DNA from: UBA2040 sp963977135
GTDB lineage: Bacteria > Bacteroidota > Bacteroidia > Flavobacteriales_D > Crocinitomicaceae
Direction: 5' to 3'
DNA: 64,000 nt
Assembly: GCA_963977135.1 (NCBI GenBank)
Contig: CAXBNN010000001.1
Span: 643,788-707,787, forward strand
Both the position numbers and the translations under genes were made by a program. The notes under the pieces were generated by a model. That model was not told the DNA's origin. It made no database searches and saw nothing but the letters and a program-made list of their open reading frames with translations. Shown piece by piece: positions 1-9,404 of this stretch. Every line of letters begins with the position of its first letter. Position 1 is the stretch's first letter.

Positions 1-47
1 AGCAGTGACGAATTTTCATCACTGCTTTTCTGTTTGGGTATATTTTT

Positions 48-995
48 TTAATGACCTTTTGCAGCCATATATCTTTCTGCATCTAAAGCAGCCATACATC
101 CTGTTCCTGCAGCGGTAATTGCTTGACGGTATGTTTTGTCTGCAGCATCTCCAGCAACAAATACTCCTGGAACATTTGTTAATGAAGTTCCTGGTTTTTC
201 GTATTTTATATAACCAACTTCATCTAGGTTTAAAAAGTCAGCAAAGATGTCTGTATTTGGTTTGTGGCCAATAGCAACAAAGAATCCGGTAGCAGGAATG
301 GTAGTTTCCTCACCAGTTTTATTGTTTTTAACTCGAACTGCATTTACAACATCATCACCCAATACTTCTTCTGTCTCAGTATTGTACATTATCGTAATGT
401 TCGGTGTGTTTTCAACACGTTCAACCATAATTTTCGACGCACGGAATTCATTACGACGCACAAGCATTGTAACTTTGGTACAAAGTTTAGAAAGATAATG
501 AGCTTCTTCACAAGCAGAATCTCCCGCACCAACAATCACTGTTTCTTGCCCACGGTAAAAGAAACCATCGCAAACAGCACAAGCAGAAACACCTCCTCCG
601 TTCAATAAAAACTTCTGTTCACTTTCTAAACCTAAATACTTGGCAGTTGCACCAGTAGAAATAATCACAGTGTCAGCATGTATTTCATGACCAGATTCAG
701 TCCAACATTTGTGCACATCACCACTAAAATCAACCTTATCAATGAATCCAAAACGAACATCCGTTTCAAAACGTTTTGCTTGTTTTTCTAATTCCATCAT
801 CATTGCTGGTCCAGTTATTCCATCAGGGTAACCAGGAAAGTTTTCAACTTCATTCGTAGTTGTCAATTGACCTCCAGGTTGCATTCCTTGATACATAACT
901 GGTTTCATGTCTGCTCTGGCTGCATAAATTGCAGCTGTATATCCTGCTGGTCCAGATCCAATGATCAAGCATTGCACTTTTTCTATATCGCTCAT
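48..995 (-). CDS. trxB: Thioredoxin reductase (NADPH)
   Basis: This flavoenzyme reduces thioredoxin with NADPH in the cytoplasm. At 315 aa it has the usual length. The N-terminal FAD-binding motif GSGPAG is at residues 13-18, the redox-active CAVC pair at 139-142, and the NADPH-binding GAGDSA at about 156-161. Near the C-terminus GVFVAGDAAD is the second FAD motif. The ATG at 995 gives the normal N-terminus. A TATTTTTG -7 box lies 21 nt upstream. The gene stands alone and is divergent from the helicase gene to its right. Identification is firm. Confidence 0.97.
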   Translation of the reverse strand: MSDIEKVQCLIIGSGPAGYTAAIYAARADMKPVMYQGMQPGGQLTTTNEVENFPGYPDGITGPAMMMELEKQAKRFETDVRFGFIDKVDFSGDVHKCWTESGHEIHADTVIISTGATAKYLGLESEQKFLLNGGGVSACAVCDGFFYRGQETVIVGAGDSACEEAHYLSKLCTKVTMLVRRNEFRASKIMVERVENTPNITIMYNTETEEVLGDDVVNAVRVKNNKTGEETTIPATGFFVAIGHKPNTDIFADFLNLDEVGYIKYEKPGTSLTNVPGVFVAGDAADKTYRQAITAAGTGCMAALDAERYMAAKGH

Positions 996-1015
996 ATTTT
1001 CAATAAAATTCTGAG

Positions 1016-1023
1016 CAAAAATA
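1016..1023 (-). promoter_or_regulatory. -7 element of trxB promoter
   Basis: Read on the minus strand this is TATTTTTG, an exact TAnnTTTG Bacteroidota -7 box about 21 nt before the trxB ATG. I see no convincing -33 TTTG at the ideal distance. Confidence 0.45.
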
Positions 1024-1127
1024 ATAGTTTTATCAGGAGAAAAGTGTCAATACTACCTAAAAGATACCCACAAACGTTAATATTCTTGAAAAGCAAAGGA
1101 AAAAACGAAAGAAAGGAAGCAAATGGT

Positions 1128-1158
1128 TTTGTTTTACAAAATAAAGGAGGTAATTTTG
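1128..1158 (+). promoter_or_regulatory. Promoter of the DEAH helicase gene
   Basis: TTTG at 1128-1131, a 19-bp spacer, then TAATTTTG at 1151-1158 make a complete Bacteroidota-type promoter. It predicts a start near 1162 and a leader of about 20 nt before the ATG at 1182. Confidence 0.7.
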
Positions 1159-1181
1159 TACCCCAATTTTGAGCATAAAGA

Positions 1182-2693
1182 ATGATTGATACTAAATTTT
1201 ACGAAGCGAAAACCCTTTACCCATTTCAAGAAAATACCGTAACTTCCATACTAGCAGAGTTAGAAAAAAATGGTAAAAATTTCAATCTTCTTTATCAACT
1301 TCCAACTGGTGGAGGGAAAACTGTAATATTTTCGGAGATAACTCGAAATTACATTGAGAACTGGAAAGAAAAAGTATTAATTCTTACCCACCGAATAGAG
1401 TTATCTGTTCAAACGTCGAAGCAGCTTTCTGCGATTGGGGTTAAGAACAAAATCATAAATAGCGAAATCAAAACACTTGATGATCAAGATGAATTCCAGT
1501 GCTTTATTGCCATGGTTGAGACCTTGAACAATCGTTTGCACGATGATGAAAACTTCATTAAAGATGTTGGACTCGTTATTGTGGATGAAGCTCACTATAA
1601 TAGTTTCCGTAAGATTTTCCAATTTTATGAAAATGCAAATATTTTAGGGGTTACCGCAACTCCTTTGAGTTCGAATCGTGCTTTGCCTTTGAATGATAAC
1701 TACCATAAATTGATAGTTGGAGAAAGTATTTCCAATTTAATTGAAGGAGGTTATTTGTCTGATGCAGAAACATTTACATATGATGTAAATTTGCATGGGT
1801 TGAAAATAGGATCAAATGGTGATTTTACGGTTAGTTCTTCTGAATTAGTTTACGGAAACTACTTCATGCAAGAGAAATTACTTTTTGCATACGAAGAAGT
1901 TGCTATTGGTAACAAGACTTTGATTTTTAATTCAGGAATTGAAACTTCCCAGCGTGTAGAGGAAATGTTCAAGAAACGTGGTTTTCCTATTCGTCACCTT
2001 GATTCTACTTTTTCTGATAAGGATAGAAAAGAGGTTTTGAGCTGGTTTAAAGTAACCAAAGACGCTATTTTAACGTCCGTTGGTATTCTTACAACAGGAT
2101 TTGATGAACCCACTGTTGAAACGATCATCTTAAATCGCGCAACTCGTTCATTGACGCTTTATCATCAGATGATTGGTCGTGGGTCTCGTAAATTACCGAA
2201 CAAAAGCAGTTTTAAATTAATTGATTTAGGAAATAACGTTAGGCGATTTGGTATCTGGCAAGACTATATCAATTGGCAAGATGCGTTTAAATTCCCTGAT
2301 CGTTTCTTGGAATCACGTTTGTCTGAATCAGATGATATCGAGTTTGAAGTAGAATATGAGTTCCCTAAAGGTCTTAAAGAGCGTTTAGACGTTGAGAAAT
2401 TGGATTCATTCAATATGCGCGATATTTACTACGAATGCATTGAAAATAATCAAAAAGGTAAAGAGGCAGTAGATATGTCTCTTCAAAACCACTACGAGGT
2501 AATCCATGCAGCAGCAACAGATTTTTTCGATGGTCTGGATCTTCAAACTGCCATGCAAGAGCACATTGAATATAGATTGAAGCAATACACAAAATGTATT
2601 TCTAAAAGTACAAACAACTATTTCAAGTTTTTAATTGAAACGTACAATCGTCATTTGCGTCAGAAGCTCAGAGAAACATTGGAGGACGAGTAA
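1182..2693 (+). CDS. DEAD/DEAH-box family helicase (SF2)
   Basis: A superfamily 2 ATP-dependent helicase of 503 aa. The first RecA-like domain has Walker A PTGGGKT at residues 41-47 and the DEAH box at 135-138, followed by motif III VTATP. The second domain carries the TTGFD segment and motif VI QMIGRGSRK. The type I restriction-like helicase core resembles stand-alone SF2 helicases (RadD/SSL2-like). The roughly 100 C-terminal residues after the core are charged and I do not recognise them. No restriction or modification partner is nearby, so a role in DNA repair or RNA remodelling cannot be told from sequence. Confidence 0.85.
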   Translation: MIDTKFYEAKTLYPFQENTVTSILAELEKNGKNFNLLYQLPTGGGKTVIFSEITRNYIENWKEKVLILTHRIELSVQTSKQLSAIGVKNKIINSEIKTLDDQDEFQCFIAMVETLNNRLHDDENFIKDVGLVIVDEAHYNSFRKIFQFYENANILGVTATPLSSNRALPLNDNYHKLIVGESISNLIEGGYLSDAETFTYDVNLHGLKIGSNGDFTVSSSELVYGNYFMQEKLLFAYEEVAIGNKTLIFNSGIETSQRVEEMFKKRGFPIRHLDSTFSDKDRKEVLSWFKVTKDAILTSVGILTTGFDEPTVETIILNRATRSLTLYHQMIGRGSRKLPNKSSFKLIDLGNNVRRFGIWQDYINWQDAFKFPDRFLESRLSESDDIEFEVEYEFPKGLKERLDVEKLDSFNMRDIYYECIENNQKGKEAVDMSLQNHYEVIHAAATDFFDGLDLQTAMQEHIEYRLKQYTKCISKSTNNYFKFLIETYNRHLRQKLRETLEDE

Positions 2694-2696
2694 TTC

Positions 2697-3329
2697 CTAA
2701 TAATTTAGAATTAAAGTTGCCGTATCGAAGGCTGAAGTATAAACGGCTTGAATTCCTGTGTTGGAGGTCCCTTGAACGGAGTATAAGTAAGAGTAATAGC
2801 TATTCCCGTCATTTATGCAAATTATTGTGTCATTCACTGCTCCTGTAAGGTATTGCTGGTCAGCGGGACAGCACTCATTACAACCAATTTTTCCTTGTTG
2901 TTTAATGTACTGAAGAACATCACCAGGATTAGGATTTATATTATTAAAAATCAATCGAGCCCACGATTTTGCGCTTGTATTAATATTGTAAACATTGCTT
3001 TCTTGATTCAAATCTCCGTAAGAAATGATTCTGTCAATTTCAAAATACATTGAAGGAGTAGCAGAAATTTTAACCTTTTCGTATAAATCATTCTCAATTG
3101 AAAAGCTATATTTTCCTTGACTGTCCGTAGTTACAGTTGTTAATGTGGTATAATAAGCATTACCTGATTTTTTCAATTCGACCTTTAACTGTAAATTACT
3201 AAGCCCAGTCGCAGAGCTAGTGTTAGTAACTTTTCCCTCAACGACATAGGTTACCTTTTTCTTCTTACAGCCGCTGAAAATAAGTGCGGAGGTGATTAAA
3301 CAGATAAAGATTGAAATGATTATTTTCAT
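2697..3329 (-). CDS. Putative lipoprotein with carboxypeptidase-regulatory-like domain
   Basis: A predicted exported lipoprotein of about 210 aa. I chose the ATG at 3329 over an in-frame start 42 nt upstream because it begins directly with a signal peptide (MKIIISIF...) ending in the lipobox FSGC, followed by a lysine run. The middle (VEGKVTN... TDSQGKYSF) looks like a carboxypeptidase-regulatory beta-sandwich. A C-terminal NECCPADQQYL segment holds three cysteines. It converges with the helicase gene, with only 3 nt between the two stops. Function unknown; probably a cell-surface protein. Confidence 0.75.
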   Translation of the reverse strand: MKIIISIFICLITSALIFSGCKKKKVTYVVEGKVTNTSSATGLSNLQLKVELKKSGNAYYTTLTTVTTDSQGKYSFSIENDLYEKVKISATPSMYFEIDRIISYGDLNQESNVYNINTSAKSWARLIFNNINPNPGDVLQYIKQQGKIGCNECCPADQQYLTGAVNDTIICINDGNSYYSYLYSVQGTSNTGIQAVYTSAFDTATLILNY

Positions 3330-3453
3330 GCGACTTGAATTGTACCCATAAAAGTAAAGAATTGGAACCATAAATAAAACTTCTTTTTATAATCGTCTTT
3401 TCTCTTTATAAAAAAGGGAAAAATGGTACCTTTAAAGTCTCAATAAATAGAAC

Positions 3454-5139
3454 ATGTCAGAAGATAATAAAATCATTTTTTCAATGGTTGGTGTTTCCAA
3501 AAATACACCAGCTGGAAAACAAATAATCAAGAACATTTACCTCTCATTCTTTTATGGTGCCAAGATTGGCATTATCGGTTTGAATGGTTCTGGTAAGTCA
3601 ACCGTAATGAAAATCATTGCAGGATTAGATCAAGCCTATCAAGGAGATGTAGTTTTTAACCAAGATTACTCAATTGGTTACTTGCCCCAAGAACCAGAGC
3701 TGGACTTGAAGAAAACAGTGAAAGAAATCGTCCAAGAAGGAGTTCAAGAAACGATGGATGCGTTAAAAGAATTCGAAGAAATCAACAATTCATTTATGGA
3801 TGAGGCGATTTTAAACGATCCTGATAAAATGGATAAATTAATTCAGCGTCAAGGAGAAGTTCAAGATTTAATTGACTCTTTGGATGCATGGGAAATTGAT
3901 TCGAAATTGGAAAGAGCAATGGATGCTTTACGCTGTCCACCGGATGATCAATTGATTGAAACTCTTTCTGGAGGTGAGAAAAGACGGGTTGCATTGTGCC
4001 GTTTGTTGTTAAAAAATCCAGACATTCTACTGTTGGATGAGCCTACCAATCACTTAGATGCTGAATCAATCGAATGGTTAGAGCAGCATTTACAACAATA
4101 TGCAGGAACTGTAATTGCCGTAACCCACGACCGTTACTTCTTAGATAATGTGGCCGGTTGGATACTTGAATTAGATCGAGGAGAAGGTATTCCTTGGAAA
4201 GGTAACTACTCATCTTGGTTGGAGCAAAAAGGAAATCGACTGAAAGATGAGGAAAAATCTGAATCAAAACGTCAGAAGATTTTGGCACGTGAGCTCGAGT
4301 GGGTCCGTATGAATCCAAAAGCTAGACAAGCAAAAAGCAAAGCGAGGTTGTCTAATTATGACAAAATGCTTTCCGAAGATCTGAAATCAAAAGAAGATAT
4401 TTTGGAAATACCAATTCCAAATGGACCGCGTTTAGGTAATAATGTAATAGATGCAGTCAATGTATCTAAAGCATTTGGAGACAAATTGTTATATGATAAT
4501 TTGAACTTTAAATTGCCACCTGCTGGAATAGTTGGAATTATTGGTCCAAACGGTGCTGGTAAAACAACCATCTTCAAAATGATTATGAAAGAGTTGATGC
4601 CAGATTCAGGTACATTTGAAATTGGTGAAACGGTGAAAATTGGCTATGTAGATCAAACACATGCTGATATATCAGACGATAAAACAGTATTTGATGTAGT
4701 CTCAAATGGCTTAGATTTCATTGAAGTGGGAAATCAGAAAATTAATTCAAGAGCTTATTTGTCAAAATTCAACTTTAGTGGTTCGGATCAAAACAAGAAA
4801 GTTGGCGTATTATCGGGTGGAGAAAGAAATAGACTCCATTTGGCTATGACATTGAAAACCGAGGCTAACGTTTTATTGCTAGATGAGCCAACTAATGATA
4901 TCGATGTAAACACTTTACGGGCACTTGAAGAAGGTATAATGAACTTTGCAGGTTGCGCTGTTGTTATTTCTCACGATAGATGGTTCTTAGATAGGATTTG
5001 TACGCATATCCTAGCATTCGAAGGAGATTCTGAAGTTTATGCTTTCGAGGGAAGCTACTCAGAATATGAAGAAAATAGAAAGAAACGTTTGGGTGATAAC
5101 GCTCCTAAGAGAATAAGATATAGAAAATTAATTAAATAA
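3454..5139 (+). CDS. ettA: ABC-F protein, energy-dependent translational throttle
   Basis: A soluble ABC-F ATPase with two nucleotide-binding domains and no membrane domain; the EttA subfamily binds the ribosomal E site and gates the first elongation steps according to energy state. Walker A GLNGSGKST is at residues 42-50. The first signature LSGGEKRR and Walker B ILLLDEPTNHLD follow, then a charged linker with the EttA-like WVRMNPKARQAKSKAR stretch. The second half has GPNGAGKTT, LSGGERNR and LLLDEPTNDID. Length (561 aa) fits EttA. A likely promoter, TACCTTTA, is at 3427-3434. Confidence 0.93.
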   Translation: MSEDNKIIFSMVGVSKNTPAGKQIIKNIYLSFFYGAKIGIIGLNGSGKSTVMKIIAGLDQAYQGDVVFNQDYSIGYLPQEPELDLKKTVKEIVQEGVQETMDALKEFEEINNSFMDEAILNDPDKMDKLIQRQGEVQDLIDSLDAWEIDSKLERAMDALRCPPDDQLIETLSGGEKRRVALCRLLLKNPDILLLDEPTNHLDAESIEWLEQHLQQYAGTVIAVTHDRYFLDNVAGWILELDRGEGIPWKGNYSSWLEQKGNRLKDEEKSESKRQKILARELEWVRMNPKARQAKSKARLSNYDKMLSEDLKSKEDILEIPIPNGPRLGNNVIDAVNVSKAFGDKLLYDNLNFKLPPAGIVGIIGPNGAGKTTIFKMIMKELMPDSGTFEIGETVKIGYVDQTHADISDDKTVFDVVSNGLDFIEVGNQKINSRAYLSKFNFSGSDQNKKVGVLSGGERNRLHLAMTLKTEANVLLLDEPTNDIDVNTLRALEEGIMNFAGCAVVISHDRWFLDRICTHILAFEGDSEVYAFEGSYSEYEENRKKRLGDNAPKRIRYRKLIK

Positions 5140-5146
5140 GAGTTAG

Positions 5147-5263
5147 GACCGCAGGAGTCAGGACTACAGGACTGAATTGAAGGATTTTAAATTTAAGGAA
5201 AGAATAAATTATCCTTAAACATGAATCCCAAAATAAGTCCTAAGATCCTGAATCCTTTAGTCT
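5147..5263. repeat. Nested imperfect inverted repeat in the ettA-pepD gap
   Basis: The gap between ettA and pepD is filled with degenerate GGACT/CAGGA words. Bases 5147-5174 match the reverse complement of about 5236-5263 at 19 of 28 positions. Inside them sits a perfect 7-bp hairpin, TTAAGGA (5193-5199) with TCCTTAA (5212-5218). It has no T tract of terminator type and no coding potential. It could be a remnant of a small dispersed repeat or a read-through RNA structure. Confidence 0.5.
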
Positions 5264-5281
5264 TGAATCCAAAAATAGAAT

Positions 5282-6733
5282 ATGACAGTAAAACAACTAC
5301 AACCCAACTCATTATGGAATCATTTCGCCGATTTGAATGCGGTGCCTCGACCTTCTAAAAAGGAAGAAAGGGTTATCCAATTCATGGTGGATTTTGGTAA
5401 AAATCTGGGTTTATCAACTGAAGTAGACAAAATAGGTAATGTAATTATCAAAAAACCAGGTGCTAACGGTTTAGAAAATGCAGGGCCAGTAATAATGCAA
5501 AGCCATTTGGACATGGTGCACCAAAAAAACAACGATACAGTTTTCGATTTCGACAAACAAGGAATTGATATGATCGTTGATGGTGATTGGGTGAAAGCAA
5601 ACGGAACAACACTTGGTGCGGACAATGGAATAGGAGTAGCCGCAATTATGGCACTTTTGTCTTCAAAAGATATTGCCCATCCACCAATAGAGGCAATGTT
5701 TACCATTGATGAAGAAACAGGTATGACTGGTGCTATGCAGTTAGATCCAAGCTATTATACAGGAAAAACACTTTTGAATTTAGACACTGAAGATGATGAC
5801 GAATTGTCTATCGGCTGCGCTGGAGGAATAGATACCAACACAAGCTATGATTACAAAAGCGAAGAATTGAATGGCGAACATGTTGGTTATAAGTTAACTG
5901 TCAAAGGTTTGTTAGGAGGACATTCGGGAATGGATATCGACAAAGGCCACGGTAATGCGAATAAAATTCTTACACGTATACTTTATACGTTGCAACCGAA
6001 AGTAGATTTGAATTTGTTTGAATTTGATGGAGGAAGTCTTCGAAACGCTATTCCTCGCGAAGCTGTGGCAACAATTGCAGTCTTAAAGGATGATATTACA
6101 GCGTTCGAAACAGAATTGGCGAATATTACAAAAACACTGAAAGTAGAATTTCAAACTGTTGAAAAAAACCTTGTAGTTGTTTTTGAATCTATGGCTTTGC
6201 CAAGCAATGTAGCAATGAGTCATTCAGATCTGAAGAAAATATTGAATGTACTTTATGCCGTTCCGAATGGTGTCTTTCGCATGAGTCCAGATATTGAAGG
6301 TTTGGTTGAAACTTCATCGAGTTTAGCGCGAGTTGTCGTTAAGGAAGGTCAATTCATTACTCAATCGCTTCAAAGAAGCAGTGTTGAAAGTACAAAAGAT
6401 GATGTAGCGAATACCATCAGAGCATCATTCGAGAATATGGGTGCAATTGTTGTTCAATCAGGAGATTATCCAGGTTGGCAGCCAAATCCCAATTCAAAAG
6501 TATTGACCATGATGGCGGATTTGTATCGAGAGAAATATAATGAAGAACCGCAAATAAAAGCTTGTCATGCCGGTTTAGAATGTGGGATTTTAGGAAAACA
6601 TTTACCAGGGGTAGATATGATATCCTTCGGTCCAAACATACGTGGAGCGCACTCTCCGGACGAAAAAGTTCAAATTTCATCGGTTCAGAAATTTTGGGAT
6701 TACCTTTTGGTAGCTTTGACTAGATTAAACTAA
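5282..6733 (+). CDS. pepD: Aminoacyl-histidine dipeptidase (M20C)
   Basis: A cytosolic zinc dipeptidase of family M20C that cleaves Xaa-His and other dipeptides. At 483 aa it has the family length. Metal and catalytic motifs are visible: HLDMV (His75, Asp77), GADNGIG (bridging Asp114), the EE pair at 144-145, and the lid-domain HSGMDIDKG segment. Near the C-terminus CHAGLECG carries a metal-binding Glu. The stop codon overlaps the start of the next gene by one base (TAATG), so the two are probably translated together. Confidence 0.95.
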   Translation: MTVKQLQPNSLWNHFADLNAVPRPSKKEERVIQFMVDFGKNLGLSTEVDKIGNVIIKKPGANGLENAGPVIMQSHLDMVHQKNNDTVFDFDKQGIDMIVDGDWVKANGTTLGADNGIGVAAIMALLSSKDIAHPPIEAMFTIDEETGMTGAMQLDPSYYTGKTLLNLDTEDDDELSIGCAGGIDTNTSYDYKSEELNGEHVGYKLTVKGLLGGHSGMDIDKGHGNANKILTRILYTLQPKVDLNLFEFDGGSLRNAIPREAVATIAVLKDDITAFETELANITKTLKVEFQTVEKNLVVVFESMALPSNVAMSHSDLKKILNVLYAVPNGVFRMSPDIEGLVETSSSLARVVVKEGQFITQSLQRSSVESTKDDVANTIRASFENMGAIVVQSGDYPGWQPNPNSKVLTMMADLYREKYNEEPQIKACHAGLECGILGKHLPGVDMISFGPNIRGAHSPDEKVQISSVQKFWDYLLVALTRLN

Positions 6734-6945
6734 TGAATAACCTTGATCTTGAAGGTTTAGCAAATATGCGAATGCCTTACGGAAAATATAAGAATAAGCT
6801 TTTGGTAGAAATACCAGAAGCTTATTTAGTTTGGTACCGCCAGAAAGGATTTCCAAAAGGCAAACTTGGCGATCAGTTAGGTGTTATGCTTGAAATTAAA
6901 ATAAATGGTTTGGAGGATTTAATCTATCCACTGATACGAAAATAA
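6733..6945 (+). CDS. DUF3820 family small protein
   Basis: A 70-aa protein with the DUF3820 pattern: MPYGKYKNKLL near the start, then AYLVWYRQKGFPKGKLG and a C-terminal EIKINGLEDL. Homologues such as E. coli YpeB have no known function. Its ATG overlaps the pepD stop by one base, indicating translational coupling. Confidence 0.85.
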   Translation: MNNLDLEGLANMRMPYGKYKNKLLVEIPEAYLVWYRQKGFPKGKLGDQLGVMLEIKINGLEDLIYPLIRK

Positions 6946-6999
6946 TGACATAATTTTAATAAATATTTAAATAATGTTTATTAATTAATTAATATTATT

Positions 7000-7007
7000 T
7001 ATATTTG
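7000..7007 (+). promoter_or_regulatory. Promoter of the DUF2089 operon
   Basis: TATATTTG at 7000-7007 is preceded, across a 19-bp spacer, by TTTA at 6977-6980. The leader to the ATG at 7029 would be about 17 nt. Confidence 0.6.
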
Positions 7008-7028
7008 TTTCAACATATAAAATGATTC

Positions 7029-7295
7029 ATGTCCAAATTACCAATTTTATGTCCTAGCTGTGATTCCACACTTTCTGTAAGTCAATTGACTTGCACGAGT
7101 TGTGAAACACATATTTCGGGGAACTATTTGTTACCAGTCTTTTTAAGGCTTTCTGAAGATGAACAATTGTTTGTCGTGAATTTTACAACATCAGGTGGAA
7201 GTTTAAAGGAAATGGCAAAAAAACTAGGTAAAAGCTATCCAACAGTTAGGAATATTTTAGATGACATTATTGAAAAACTAAATACTGAAACATAA
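7029..7295 (+). CDS. DUF2089 family zinc-ribbon/HTH protein
   Basis: An 88-aa putative DNA-binding regulator. An N-terminal treble-clef-like zinc ribbon has two CxxC pairs (CPSC and CTSC). A helix-turn-helix follows (LKEMAKKLGKSYPTVRN...), matching the DUF2089 family. It is first in a three-gene run; its stop overlaps the next start by one base (ATAATGA). It may control the membrane protein and hydrolase that follow; that is inference from position only. Confidence 0.85.
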   Translation: MSKLPILCPSCDSTLSVSQLTCTSCETHISGNYLLPVFLRLSEDEQLFVVNFTTSGGSLKEMAKKLGKSYPTVRNILDDIIEKLNTET

Positions 7296-7867
7296 TGAAA
7301 GTAACGCTCTTCAAACCCTTTGAAAAATATAGCGAAAGTCAACTTCTGCTTTTTGGTATAATTTTTCTTTTAATTGGTAGTTATGTTTCAAGTTTTTGTC
7401 ATGCTAATTTTGACGGTTTTTTTGATTTACATTTTTCAAATTATCAACTGACATTCACAGAATTGTTGGCTCAGAATTTGATAAATATAGTTGTACTTTT
7501 CATCTGTATGTATTTCGCAGGATTCTATCGGAACAAAAAGACAAGATTAATTGATATTTTCAATACAGTTCTGATTGCTCGGGTTCCGTTTTATTTTTTG
7601 ACCTTGTTCAACGTTACAAATGCTCTAAGTGTCGATGCAAATTTGCCAATCGATGAAATAACAGAGTTTGCGATGAGTAACTTGCTTTTATTGATTCCGA
7701 TGACTGTATTTATGATATTGATTGTTGTCTGGATGCTAGCGCTGTTATACAATGGCTATAAAATTGCGACAAATGCAAAAGGAAATAATTCAATAATCTT
7801 GTTTATTGTAGCTCTATTCGCGGCAGAGATTATTTCTAAATTAATTATTTACAAAACAATTCTATAA
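7295..7867 (+). CDS. YIP1-family membrane protein
   Basis: A 190-aa integral membrane protein with about five hydrophobic segments (near residues 17-35, 58-75, 92-110, 127-150 and 163-183). Layout and the short loops resemble the YIP1 family, whose bacterial members have no defined role. It is translationally coupled to the upstream DUF2089 gene and lies 2 nt before the hydrolase gene. Confidence 0.7.
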   Translation: MKVTLFKPFEKYSESQLLLFGIIFLLIGSYVSSFCHANFDGFFDLHFSNYQLTFTELLAQNLINIVVLFICMYFAGFYRNKKTRLIDIFNTVLIARVPFYFLTLFNVTNALSVDANLPIDEITEFAMSNLLLLIPMTVFMILIVVWMLALLYNGYKIATNAKGNNSIILFIVALFAAEIISKLIIYKTIL

Positions 7868-7869
7868 AT

Positions 7870-9258
7870 ATGAAACGAATAATTTTACTTTTTTTATTCT
7901 TTACCGGAACTGCTTTCTCGCAAGAAATTAAGGGTGACTGGTATGGAGATATCGAGATTTCAGGAATTAAGTTGGGATTCATTTTCCATATTTCTAAAGA
8001 GGAAGATTCTTATAAATCTATTCTAGATATCCCAGAGCAAAAAGCCATTGGTATAACAATGACGTCAACGACCTTTGATAACGAGGTCTTGAAAATTATC
8101 AGTGCTGAGTTGAGTGGCGATTTTGAAGGAAGGTATGTTGACGGAAGTGTAAAAGGAATATTTAGCCAAAATGGTGGATCTTTTCCTTTCACTATGACCA
8201 AGGATAAAAGGGAAGCTAAAAAAATATTGCGACCACAAGAACCTATGCAAGAATTCAATTATGTAATTGAAGATGTTGCTTTTGAAAATAAAGTGGATAA
8301 AGTTACTTTGGCAGGAACTTTAACACTGCCAAAAGGTAAAGGGCCTTTTCCAGCGGTTGTTTTAGTAAGTGGTAGTGGGCCCCAAGACAGAAATGAAGAA
8401 ATTCTGGGTCACAAGCCATTTTTAGTTATCGCTGATTTTTTAACAAACAATGGAATAGCGGTACTTCGTTATGACGATAGAGGAGTTGGTAAATCTACTG
8501 GCAATTTTAGCAGCGGAACAACCGAAGATTTTGCTCGCGATGCAAAGGCAGGTGTAGATTATTTGTTAAGTCTTAAAAAGATTAATAAATTAAAGGTTGG
8601 AATAATTGGTCATAGTGAAGGTGGAACGATAGCTCCAATTGTAGCGGGTAGGCCAGAGAATGGGGTTGGTTTTATTATTATGCTTGCAGGAACAGCAATT
8701 CCAGGTTCAGAAATATTGTTGAAACAGCAAGAACTTATTTCAGCTGCCAGCGGTGAGAATGAAGAGGAGATTCAATCAAATTCTGCTATGAGCATTGCGA
8801 TTTTTCAATTTATGCGTGACAATGCTGAGTCTGAAACCTTGAAAAAGGATCTAGGAACATATTTGGTAAATTACATGACGGAAAATGAAACCAAACTACC
8901 AGAAGGCATGACTAAAGAAAAAATGAGCGAGGTTTTGGTGAATTCGTATACGACAACTTGGATGAGAAATTTCTTGAATTATGATCCAAAATATGTATTT
9001 CTGAACGTAAAGTGTCCGGTTTTGGCATTAAATGGCTCGTTAGACCTGCAAGTTCCGGCCGAAGAAAATCTCGCAACGTTTAAGATGCTGGCTGAAAGAA
9101 GTGGAAATGAAAACGTCCAAACAATGGAATTACCAGGTTTAAATCATTTGTTTCAACATTGTGTAACTGGAGCACCAAGTGAATATAGTGAAATTGAAGA
9201 AACTTTTGCACCAGAAGTTCTTGGAATAATGAAGAATTGGATTAAAGATTTGAAATAA
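7870..9258 (+). CDS. Secreted alpha/beta hydrolase (S33-like)
   Basis: An exported hydrolase of 462 aa. A signal peptide (MKRIILLFLFFTGTAFS) leads into an N-terminal beta-rich domain of about 110 residues, then an alpha/beta hydrolase domain. The oxyanion segment VLVSGSGPQDRNE, the nucleophile elbow GHSEGG, the acid in NGSLDLQVP and the base in GLNHLF form a complete catalytic triad. Related Bacteroidota proteins are called esterases or serine aminopeptidases; the substrate cannot be deduced. Last gene of the DUF2089 operon, followed by a strong terminator. Confidence 0.85.
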   Translation: MKRIILLFLFFTGTAFSQEIKGDWYGDIEISGIKLGFIFHISKEEDSYKSILDIPEQKAIGITMTSTTFDNEVLKIISAELSGDFEGRYVDGSVKGIFSQNGGSFPFTMTKDKREAKKILRPQEPMQEFNYVIEDVAFENKVDKVTLAGTLTLPKGKGPFPAVVLVSGSGPQDRNEEILGHKPFLVIADFLTNNGIAVLRYDDRGVGKSTGNFSSGTTEDFARDAKAGVDYLLSLKKINKLKVGIIGHSEGGTIAPIVAGRPENGVGFIIMLAGTAIPGSEILLKQQELISAASGENEEEIQSNSAMSIAIFQFMRDNAESETLKKDLGTYLVNYMTENETKLPEGMTKEKMSEVLVNSYTTTWMRNFLNYDPKYVFLNVKCPVLALNGSLDLQVPAEENLATFKMLAERSGNENVQTMELPGLNHLFQHCVTGAPSEYSEIEETFAPEVLGIMKNWIKDLK

Positions 9259-9280
9259 ATTAAAAAATCATTAAATCTTT

Positions 9281-9317
9281 AGAATGCTAATCGTCAATCG
9301 GTTAGCATTCTTTTTTT
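9281..9317 (+). terminator. Rho-independent terminator of the hydrolase operon
   Basis: A perfect 10-bp stem (AGAATGCTAA with TTAGCATTCT), extendable by a wobble and two GC pairs, is followed by a run of seven T. Confidence 0.9.
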
Positions 9318-9404
9318 GAGCGAAGTTTAATTTTAGACTATTAAAAACGTAACCTGAAAAAGAACCTACCGTAGAAGACTCTTGTAGATTATTTAAAAAC
9401 AATT

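Noticed and set aside
1182..2693. A restriction-modification or defence island around the helicase
   Set aside because: Neighbouring genes are trxB, a lipoprotein and ettA, and there is no methylase, nuclease or recombinase nearby.
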